From NCBI GenBank assembly GCA_023266055.1, contig JAHFRW010000002.1:63069-127068 (forward strand): a stretch of DNA of 64,000 nucleotides. Direction: 5' to 3'. This DNA comes from Gammaproteobacteria bacterium (GTDB lineage Bacteria > Pseudomonadota > Gammaproteobacteria > Ga0077554 > Ga007554). Under the pieces are notes generated by a model. It was not told where the DNA came from. It saw nothing but the letters and a program-made list of their open reading frames with translations, and did no database searches. Position 1 is the stretch's first letter. Each line of letters starts with the position of its first letter. Position numbers and translations under genes: made by a program. Below, one piece after another: positions 38,414 through 47,900 of the stretch.

Positions 38414-38692
38414 TCAAAGTTGTTTTCCGGCTAATGTAGGTATCTTGTCAGTGCGGGTTTCCACTTTCAAATAACTTATCAGCCGGGCACAACCGTCGTG
38501 ATGCAGCACATTATGTATTTTCTCGACTGCTGCCAAAATCTCTCCCAATTCGCCTTCAATATTAGTGCCTGAAGCATGAGTTTCAACAATAAAGTCATAT
38601 TTCTGAAGCAGGGCTACAACACGGGTAATCTCCTGCCGGACAGAAATGCTGCTGCCAATAGGGATGATCTGTAATTCAGCAGTGGCTTTCAT
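38414..38692 (-). CDS. MTH1187-family thiamine-binding-like protein
   Basis: 92 residues with the family pattern ATAELQIIPIGSSISVR, VETHASGTNIEGEL and VLHHDGCARLISYLKVETR. MTH1187/YkoF relatives form ferredoxin-like tetramers, and some bind thiamine or its derivatives. It starts 16 bp after nhaA, so the two are probably co-transcribed. ATG 38692. Confidence 0.88.
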   Translation of the reverse strand: MKATAELQIIPIGSSISVRQEITRVVALLQKYDFIVETHASGTNIEGELGEILAAVEKIHNVLHHDGCARLISYLKVETRTDKIPTLAGKQL

Positions 38693-38708
38693 TGCAATAT
38701 TCTCGCAG

Positions 38709-40085
38709 TTAATCGGGTGACTGATTTGTTAAATCCGGTTTGGATAAGATTAGTAGCCAGAGATAGCCCACGACACCTGCCAGCAGTGAGGCGAACAGGA
38801 TACCGGTCTTGGCCATCAACAATAGTTCAGGTTGGCCGAGAAAGGCCAGTTCGGCAATGAAGATCGACATGGTGAAACCGATACCCCCTACCAGTGAGAC
38901 ACCAAATATTTGGCGCATATTGGTACCCTGTGGCAGTGTACAGATGCCGATCTTGATGGCCACCCAGGAAAAACCAGCGATACCGATGACCTTGCCAACA
39001 ATCAGGCCCATCATTACTCCGAGAGTGACAGGATGACTCAATACCGTGCTCAAACCATCGAACTGGATCGGGATGCCTGCATTAGCCAGTGCAAATAACG
39101 GGATGATCAGGAAGGCGACGGGCATATGCATGCTGTGTTCCAGGCGTTGCAATGGCGTCTCAACCATGTGTACACCACGTTCCAGTGTTTGCAGAATCGA
39201 TTTCTGGGTTTCGTTTTGCATGATGCTCTGGCCAGGTTGATGACTGGCATCAAAGCGATCCAGCAGTTTACGGATATGCTGGCTGAAGCGTGCCGGTTCG
39301 TATTTGGGGCGTGCGGGAATAATCAGTGCGGTTAACACGCCAGCCAGCGTGGCATGAATGCCGGATTTGAGCATTGCCAGCCATAACAATAGGCCAAAGA
39401 GAAAATACGGTAACGGTTTGCGGATGCCAAATAAGTTACAGGCAATCAGTATTATCAATAGGGCACCTGCAATGCCCAGGGCATCGAAGTTAATCTGTTC
39501 AGTGTAAAACAGGGCGATGACCAGCACGCCGCCCAGATCGTCGACAATCGCTAACGCTACCAGAAACGTTAATAAGGACTTGGGGATACGATTGCCCAGA
39601 AGTACCAGTACGCCAACAGCAAAGGCAATGTCGGTGGCCATGGGGATGCCCCAACCCATAATACCTTCACCCCCCAGATTAAAGCTGGTAAAGATCAGTG
39701 CCGGGGTAACCATGCCTCCAATAGCGGCAATGATCGGCAGAGCCGCCTGGCGCGGCTCGGCTAACTCACCCACCAGAATTTCACGCTTGATTTCCAGGCC
39801 TACAACGAAAAAAAACAGTGCCATCAGGCCATCATTGATCCAGTGATGCAGGGTATTTTCCAGATGCCAGTCACCGACACTGAAGCCGATGGAGGTATGC
39901 AGGATGTGTTGATAGCTTTCAGCGAGAAAAGAATTGGCGATGATCAGCGCTGCCAAGGCGCATGCCATCAGGAGCAAGCCACTGGTCGCTTCGTCGTGAA
40001 TGAATTCCTCGAAGGGTGTAACGATCTTGTCGAAGGTTTTTTCCCAGGGGGCGTTAAGTTGTTCGGGTTTGTGCTGGTCTGCCAC
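38709..40085 (-). CDS. nhaA: Na+/H+ antiporter NhaA
   Basis: 458 residues from a GTG start. About 12 membrane segments with the NhaA signatures LMALFFFVVGLEIKRE, GWGIPMATDIAFAVGVLVLL (the Asp of ATDIAF) and LVALAIVDDLGGVLVI (the DD pair of the ion site). Exchanges sodium for protons. About 70 residues longer than E. coli NhaA owing to a cytoplasmic insertion at ARPKYEPARFSQHIRKLLDR and beyond. A 109-bp AT-rich gap to the M48 gene upstream may hold its promoter. Confidence 0.95.
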   Translation of the reverse strand: MADQHKPEQLNAPWEKTFDKIVTPFEEFIHDEATSGLLLMACALAALIIANSFLAESYQHILHTSIGFSVGDWHLENTLHHWINDGLMALFFFVVGLEIKREILVGELAEPRQAALPIIAAIGGMVTPALIFTSFNLGGEGIMGWGIPMATDIAFAVGVLVLLGNRIPKSLLTFLVALAIVDDLGGVLVIALFYTEQINFDALGIAGALLIILIACNLFGIRKPLPYFLFGLLLWLAMLKSGIHATLAGVLTALIIPARPKYEPARFSQHIRKLLDRFDASHQPGQSIMQNETQKSILQTLERGVHMVETPLQRLEHSMHMPVAFLIIPLFALANAGIPIQFDGLSTVLSHPVTLGVMMGLIVGKVIGIAGFSWVAIKIGICTLPQGTNMRQIFGVSLVGGIGFTMSIFIAELAFLGQPELLLMAKTGILFASLLAGVVGYLWLLILSKPDLTNQSPD

Positions 40086-40194
40086 GGCGTTGTTATTAAT
40101 CCTTGTTATATAAGGGTTTTAAATGCTACATCTATATATTATAACATGATTGGTTGCAGCTTATTTATGCAAACCAGTGCGGAATTACCAGAAA

Positions 40195-41058
40195 TTAATC
40201 CTTGGCTGGTTTTAGCCAGTGTTTGAAGTGTGGTGGTAAAGGGGTAATGGCACCCGTGGTTGACCATTGGTGCATTGTTGCCAAGGCCGTGATGTTTTCA
40301 ATTCGATTCCCGGTGTGTGGATGGCTGCTGAAAAATTCGGGAGGTTGAAGACCATTCTTATGGGCGGTTTCGAGAATTTCAAATAGTGTGTTGGCGCCCA
40401 CCACATGTCCATAGATTCGAGCCAGAGCAGTCATTGCGGCTTCATCGGATTCCTGTTCCTGCTCGCGGCTGAATTTAAGTGTGGTGAGCAGGCCGGTTTC
40501 GCCCAATACATTACTGATAATGCTGCCACCTATCGCTGTGTTGACAGCTGCGATGGCAGTGCCGGTGATGACGGTACGCCCCAGTGTCTTGATGGGATGA
40601 CGATATTTGATATGCGCAATCTCGTGCGCCATGACCATGGCTAGTGTATTTTCATCAGGTATTTTTTCCAGTAAACCACGAAAGAAAAATACATGGCCAC
40701 CCAGTGTTGCAAAGGCATTGACGGTGTCGGTCTCGACATAATGCATGATAATGGTCATTTCATCGGGGAGTTTCTGTGCCTTGGTGATGCGGTCAGCCAG
40801 TGATTGCAGGTAGCGGGTCATGTCGACATGGCTTGGTGATGTGCTGTCTGGCTTTATTTTGCTTGCAAAGGCATCAGCTATTTTCTGCTCAGCACTGAAA
40901 GGTACGAGGGGCGTCAGTAAATGGGCCGCTAAACTGAGCGCAACTATCGTAACAATAATAAATAACAAAACACCCAATAATAGAAAAGAAAATTCCTTGA
41001 GTGGATTTTCCTTGCTAGTGTTGATGCCTTCTGGTGGTTGAATCTGTTTGTATTCCAG
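40195..41058 (-). CDS. M48-family membrane metallopeptidase, probable CTG start
   Basis: 287 residues if translation begins at CTG 41058; the first conventional start in frame (TTG 40977) gives only 260. The added N-terminus (LEYKQIQPPEGINTSKENPL) is of the form common in M48 homologues, and the CTG has AAGGA 8 bp upstream (41067-41071), directly after the stop of the upstream gene. One membrane segment follows (SFLLLGVLLFIIVTIVAL). Catalytic zinc motif MAHEIAHIKYRHP, glutamate ligand in QEQESDEAA. Possibly membrane-protein quality control. No other start codon occurs between the upstream TGA and TTG 40977. Confidence 0.82.
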   Translation of the reverse strand: MEYKQIQPPEGINTSKENPLKEFSFLLLGVLLFIIVTIVALSLAAHLLTPLVPFSAEQKIADAFASKIKPDSTSPSHVDMTRYLQSLADRITKAQKLPDEMTIIMHYVETDTVNAFATLGGHVFFFRGLLEKIPDENTLAMVMAHEIAHIKYRHPIKTLGRTVITGTAIAAVNTAIGGSIISNVLGETGLLTTLKFSREQEQESDEAAMTALARIYGHVVGANTLFEILETAHKNGLQPPEFFSSHPHTGNRIENITALATMHQWSTTGAITPLPPHFKHWLKPAKD

Positions 41059-41060
41059 CG

Positions 41061-41528
41061 TTACGTTCCTTGTGTTATCGGGTCAACAGAGATGATGGCA
41101 GTGCCATAGGCCAGTACTTCAACGGAGCCGATATTGTTATTGCGTCCCTTGGAAATACTGGCTGTTTCTATTTTGACGTTGAACACCATGTTGGCACCCA
41201 GGGCTTCAGCCTGTTCTTTCATGCGTAATATCGCTTCACGGCGGGCACGGTCGAGCAGGCTTTCATAGCTATTGATTCGGCCGCCTACCAGGCTGCGCAG
41301 TGTAGCCATCACCTGTTTGAAGTAGTCGATGGAAATGACCACATTGCCCATTACCAGTGTTGTTCTTTGATTCGTAATAGACGACGGTGGAAAGCGCAGC
41401 ACTATGGCCGGTATCCGGTTGAGGACGGTTTCCCGGGCGATAATCGATTTGTAGTGGCGTGTTTCGGCATAACGGCCAAAACCATAACCCAGTATGAGTA
41501 ATACGGAAAATATAATCAGATCGATCAT
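41061..41528 (-). CDS. YbjQ/UPF0145-family protein with N-terminal membrane anchor
   Basis: 155 residues. An N-terminal membrane segment (about 1-17) precedes a YbjQ-type domain: LVMGNVVISIDYFKQVMATL, SYESLLDRARREAILRMKEQ, ALGANMVFNVKIETAS and VEVLAYGTAI. YbjQ forms pentameric rings; function unknown, once called heavy-metal-binding. ATG overlaps the stop of the previous YbjQ gene by 4 bp and the M48 gene follows at once: three coupled genes. Confidence 0.88.
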   Translation of the reverse strand: MIDLIIFSVLLILGYGFGRYAETRHYKSIIARETVLNRIPAIVLRFPPSSITNQRTTLVMGNVVISIDYFKQVMATLRSLVGGRINSYESLLDRARREAILRMKEQAEALGANMVFNVKIETASISKGRNNNIGSVEVLAYGTAIISVDPITQGT

Positions 41529-41848
41529 GACGGCGTGTCCAGTATTACGGCTGTGCCATAGGCATATAGCTCGGCGGCGCCCTGGGTGACTGACGAAGTG
41601 GAAAAGCGAATGTTCAGCACGGCATTGGCCCCTGCTGCCCGGGCCTGCTGCACCATGCGTTCAACGGCTTCGTCACGAGATTCCTGTAGCAGTTCGGTAT
41701 ACGCTTTCAGTTCACCGCCAAAAATATTCTTGAGTCCGGCCATAATGTCTCGTCCCACATGTTTGGCGCGCACGGAATTACCCTGTACAAGCCCCAGATG
41801 TTGGATCACATTTCTGCCAGGTACGGTTTCCAGATTGGTGAGCAGCAT
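41525..41848 (-). CDS. YbjQ/UPF0145-family protein
   Basis: 107 residues with VPGRNVIQHLGLVQGNSVRA, GGELKAYTELLQESRDEAVE and AGANAVLNIRFSTSSVTQGA, the full YbjQ domain without a membrane anchor. AAGGA 5 bp before ATG 41848. Paired with the anchored YbjQ gene downstream by an ATGA overlap, so the two may make a mixed oligomer at the membrane. Confidence 0.92.
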   Translation of the reverse strand: MLLTNLETVPGRNVIQHLGLVQGNSVRAKHVGRDIMAGLKNIFGGELKAYTELLQESRDEAVERMVQQARAAGANAVLNIRFSTSSVTQGAAELYAYGTAVILDTPS

Positions 41849-41987
41849 ATTTTTCCTTCATGTTTTTTTAAAATATAGGGCACAGGGATATAACGGTTAT
41901 CAAGGAAATATTCTGCACTATAACATGGCGAATGTGTAATTTTTTTCGGACATGCAGGCGTGACGGCGGGCGGAGGTTTTATGAATC

Positions 41988-44900
41988 CTAATGGCGTGTA
42001 CGCCTGAAACACAGGATAGTCGCCAGCAGCTGCAGCAGCAGAAATGCTGGATCAATCGTGCCACCACCTCCGCCCGATGCGGGTGCTGCAAGGGTGCTGG
42101 AACTGGTTATCCGGATGAGTTGTCCGGGATCCTTGATCACATGGTTAGCTAGACCATCGGTGTCGTTGGGGCCTCCATCCTGCAAGGTAAGCTGGATGCA
42201 GTAATGGCCTGCCGTGAGTCCGGGGGTGAAGTTCTGACTGCCTGGGGGTGGACATTCGCCAGGAGCGCCAGGAGCAGATGTGAGCGCATTGTTGGTGTCG
42301 ATTACAAAATCACGCCAGCCGCTGACAGGGTCATATTTGCGATAACGAGCGTTGCCGGGAATGGGCCCGAGTTGTGGAATTACTACGCGCACCGATTGTC
42401 CGGCGTATGGTAATTGTGCGACTTCGAAATCGAAATAGCCACCACTGTTGGGCACGGTATCCTGTGCTGAAGCGCTGCCTGGTTTGCCTTCACCGCCACC
42501 GTAAGCGGCAATTTCGGCCACGCTGACCTTGGCGCCCTTGGCGCCTGCGGCAAAGGCGACTTCACCGAGGCGCAGTAATAATCCTGGTTCAGTTCGCATG
42601 ACATAACCGCCTGTTGCCGGGAGTAGTACCAGTTCGTTACTGCTTAAGGTATCGATGTCCAGGTAGTCGGGGATGCCATCTCCATCACTGTCCTGGTACG
42701 ATTCAATATCATCGGGGATGCCGTCACCGTCGCTATCGACGGCATTCGACAGTACGGGTGCAGCGTAGGCTACCTGCAGCAGTAGATCGACACTGGTTGC
42801 CAGAGCGGGTGTGCCACTGTCAGTAACGGTGAGTCGCACGTTGTAGAAACCGGCCGTCAATGCAGCAGGACTGAAAACGAACGTGGCAGGGTTGCCGTCG
42901 TTGATATCAATCAGACCGGGATTGCTGGCGCTCCAGTTATAACCATGAGTGTCACCCGGATTAGGATCGGTGACACTCGCAGTGACTGTGATCTGGCCGT
43001 TGCCGGTGACGGTCAGACGTGTTCCTGTGCCATTCTGCGTGGATGCCAGTGTTACCCGTGGCGCACGGTTGCTTTCCATGATGGTAATGTGGTGTGTGGT
43101 ACGCATTCCAGCAACGGCGTTTATAGGTGTACCCAGGGTGAATATTACGGTTTCAGCGGGCTCGGCCACGGCGTCACTGACTACATTGAAGGTAATGCCG
43201 CCGGCTGTGCCGGAATTGATTACAATATTACCGCTGACAGCATTATGATCACCGGGGTTGGTGGCCGTGCCGCTCACGGTATAAGGCAGGGTGACTGGAT
43301 AGCTGCTGGCCGCCTCGCTTAATATCGCTGTGACCGTGACCGTGGTCCCTTCACCCACGATCTGGTCGAGTGCGAAATTGACCATGGGAATACGGGGTTG
43401 GTCGTCGTCGGTGATGACGACGGTGGCCGCGCCGGGTTTGTCAACAATATAATCTGAAGCGCCCGCCAGCGTCACAATGATGGTTTCGTCGGATTCGATG
43501 GTTGCATCCGGAATAGTGCCAATAGCGATGGTTGCGCTGCTGCTGCCTGCGGGAATGTTGACTGTACCCGTTAAGGTATAGTAATCCACACCCCGTGTGG
43601 CGGTGCCGCCCGTGCCATAGAAGACGGTAAGCGCTGCGGCTGTCGATCCACTGCGGGTGACGGTCAGGAGTCCTGGGGTGGTGCTACCTTCCGTTACACG
43701 GGCACGAGTAGCGACGACATTAACCTTGGTCAGACTGTCGTCATCAAGATTGGTGACGGATACATCTGCCACTGCCATACCGCTGTATTGCGTATCAGCA
43801 CTGATCGCTGCCGAAGTGATGATGGTGTAAGCCACATTGCCGTCGATCAATGCGTCATCCACGCCGACGACGGTAACAGTCTGTGCCACACTCCAATTGG
43901 AAGGTGTAAACGTTAAGCTGCTGGCCGTAACCTGCCCTTCGGCGGTATTGCTGCTGGATATATTGATGGTCACGTTGGCGCTGGGTTGGCTGCCCAGCAT
44001 CATGGAGAAATTATCGGCCTTGCCGGCTTCGCTGGTCACCAGTCCGATAGTCGGGAACACAGAGACAGAAGCAATATCATCATCGGTGATGGTCACAATG
44101 GTATTGCCGGGTGCCCCCGCCGTGTAGCCGCCACCGTTGGTCACAGTTATGTTTATCGTTCTGCCGGGTTTGGCAATGCTGTCATTAATGGGAATGATGG
44201 ACTCGGTGACGCTGGCGCTGCCGGTGGGGATTACTGCACTGCCGCTTAGTGCCATGTAATCGACACCAGCGACGGCGGTGCCGCTCACGTTGTAATTCAC
44301 GGTGAGATCAGCGGTGATTTCACCACTGCGGGTAAAGGTAACACTGCCAAGGCCAATCTCACTGGTACTGACGCCTGTAATGGTTACCACTTGTGGTACA
44401 TCATTATCGAGGTTGGTAACCAGAACATCAGCGGGATCCTGCCCATTGTAAGCGTTGTCGGCACTCACCACAGGTGCCAGTATTATGGCGTATGCAATGA
44501 TGCCATCGACCACGGCATCATTGACGCCGGTTACCGTGACCGTTTGTGTCTGGCGCCAATTGACCTGATCAAATACCAGACTTGTCGGGGATACCGTGCC
44601 TTCATTGGTATTACTGCTAGAGAGGTTGATGGTCACGGTTGCTGTCGGCGGGCTAGTTAATGCCACGGTGAATGTGGCCGTGCCGCCTGACTCACTGGTG
44701 ATAAGACCTGCGGTAGGAGTAACGGTGAAGCCTGGGGTCTGGGTCTGGCTCAGGAAGAAGAAAACGCCACCCCGGTTCAACAAGTCATAGTATCGCGAGG
44801 CTACATAGATATCAGGATAAGTATCGCCGTTGACATCACCGACGGTGCCCACATCGTAACCCATGTTGCCACTCGTCTGACTGCCCTGATAATTCCAGAT

Positions 44901-47900
44901 GGGAGTGGTTACGATACCGCTGGATGATCCGGGGTAAATGAATGCCGCGCCTCTGGAGTTATAGGCGGGGGCGCCAATGATGACATCACTATAGCCATCC
45001 TTGTTAAGATCTCCTGCGGTGTTGACTTGCCAGCCAAAATTGGCGCCCACAACATTGCTCTCGATTTTGCCGTTGTTCTCACTATTGGCGCGTACAATGC
45101 CATCCCCGGCGCCCGCCACAAGCAGGCCAGTGGCCGAACCATGGAACATGAAAATCGCCCCTTCACCTGATTGGCCATTGGTGAAGTAAGGTGCGCCAAT
45201 AATAATGTCATCATAGGCATCGTTATTGACACGTCCCGCCTGGGCTACAGCGTAGCCGAACTGGGAACTGGCGACATCACTTTCTGCCTTCCAATTGGCA
45301 TCGATGGGGTGGGCGATGCCATCGGCACCGGCATCGTTGAAGCCGGCTGCTGATCCGTAGAAGACGTAAACCTTGCCTTCAATACTTTGGCCATTGGTGT
45401 GTCGTGGCACCCCAATGATCAGGTCATCATAAGCATCGCCATTGACGTTGGCGACGGCCAGGCCATGGTCCAGGCCAGTGTAGCCGCTGGAGACATCACT
45501 TTCGAATAACCAGGCTGCATTCGCAAGTGTCGCAGTGGGAGCACCGGGCAGGCCGGCGGCGGAATTGAAGAATACATAGACACGCCCTTCAAAGCTCTGG
45601 TCGTTGGTTGCGTAAGGTGCCGCGATAGCGATATCACGATAACCATTGCCATCGAAATCACCGCTTCGCGCGATGGCATTTCCGAACAAACTGCCGGATA
45701 CACCGGACACTTTCCAGTTTGCATCGGAAGGAAGACCGATACCATCACTATTGGCATCGGGCAAACCGCTGGCACTGCCGTAATAAACGTAAACTGTAGG
45801 CGCCGCCCCAGAGGGCGCGCCAACGGCAATGTCTTCACAGCCGTCTCCATTGACATCGCCGAGACCGACAACCTGTGTACCGAAATTAGTGGCGGTTAAA
45901 CTGTCACGACCGATCCAGTTTGCCGTAGTCGAATAACCAGTCACCGTGCCGTAATAGACACGAATCTCACCATAGTTGAGATTGCCTGCCCCAATAATCA
46001 AATCGGGTCGACCGTCACAATTAACGTCGGCCTTGGTAACGACGTTGCCGAAATTTGAAGAATCGATATTGTTCTGCAGAATGGTGAGTTTTTGGTTGTT
46101 ATCCATGTTGGTTACTGACACATCCGCTGCATTGACATTATTGTAGTTAAGGTCGGTGCTGATGGCCGGTGCGGTGATTATGGTATAGGATTGCGAACCG
46201 TCAATTTTGGTATCATCGATGCCGGTAATAGTGATGAGTGCGCTGCGAGTACCGCCAGGTGAAAAATTAACGGAGCTCGGCGACGGCATCCCTTCTCCAG
46301 AATTACTGCTGGAGAGATTGACCGTGACGTTGGCGCTGGGGGCAGCGCCCAGATTGAGAGTGAAGGTGGCCTGTCCACCATTTTCGGTGGTTACCAACCC
46401 GGTGCCGGGCATGACAGTGATGGTGTAACCGTCGTTGTCCAGATTGCTCATGGCGATGTCATTGGGGTTAACGCCGTTGAAATTAGTATCAGCACTGGAG
46501 AAGGTTGAAGTCACAATATTGTAATTGACCGTGCCGTCCACGACAGAGTCATTGATGCCAAAAACAGTGCCGTTTTGAGGAATATTCCAGTTGCTGGCAT
46601 CGAAAGTCATGGATGAGGGGCTGACAAAGCCTTCATTGATATTGTCACTGGATAACATGAACGTGACGCTGGCGCTGGGTTTGGCAGTCAACGCAATGGT
46701 GATCGGTGCAAAGCCACCGGATTCACTGGTGACATAACCGTAGGTTGCAGTGACAATGATATTTGCTACATCATTGTCGTTATTGGTAACGGCCACATCG
46801 GCAGGGTTCATGCCACTGTACTTGGGATCGACGCTGACTGCGGATGCCGTGATTATTGTGTATGAAATATTGCCGTCGATGATGACATCGTCAACGCCTG
46901 TGACCGTCACGGTCTGGGTGGTATTCCAGTTGCTGCTATTGAATGTGAGAGCGCTGGGGCTGATAGTGCCTTCGTTGGTATTGCTGCTGGAGATACCGAT
47001 GGCAACATTGGCAATAGGCTGAGTGTTCAATCTCACGGTAAAGGTGGCGACACCACCCGACTCGCTGGTGACCAACCCTGACGTGGGGCTAACGGTGATA
47101 CCAGCAGTATCGTTGTCGGTGTTGATCAGAGAGACGTCGCTGGGATTGACAAAATTAAATGCTGGGTCCGTACTTTTGGTGGCAGTGGTGATGATGCTGT
47201 AGGCAACATCATCATCATCGATTAGATCATCCACGCCGGTGACCGTTACGATTTGTGGTGTGTTCCAGTTGGCGCTGGTGAAAGTGAGAGATGCAGGTGA
47301 AACCGTGCCCTCTGCGGGATTGGAGCTGTAAAGGTTGAAGCTGACATTGGCATTCGGTGCGCTGGTGAGTACTACGCTAAACGTTGCTGTCCCGCCTGTT
47401 TCGGTCGTGGTTAGCCCACTGGTCGGACTAACGGAGATATTGCCACTGCCGCTGGTGGCATATGTCACACCAACGTCTTCCAGTGTCGGTGTAGCACTGC
47501 CGTCTGAAACCAGTGTCACCTTGTACTGTAACCATTGATCGTTCAGACTGTCGCGTAGAGCATCGGCCAGTGTGGTACAGCTGACAGCAGTCGTTCCGGA
47601 ACAGCCGCCGGCATAGGTGTTGGTGGAGCTCCAATAGCTGTTTGCTGTACTGTCGGTTCCCACCCAGGTACCCCATGTGCCAGGGGCTCCAGCATTATTC
47701 GTCGCGGTGCGAATTTGCACGCGTACTTCTGTTCCGATGGGTAAGGTCTGTGTCCATGCCAGTCCATCAAGGAGATTGTTGAGGCTGGTGCTGTTGTAGG
47801 CGGATGAAATCAATGAGGCGGAGTAGGCATAGCGCGAATAATTAACCGTGACATCCTGCAGTACGGGTGTCACGGTATTATCTGCGGTTGTCAGATTTGC

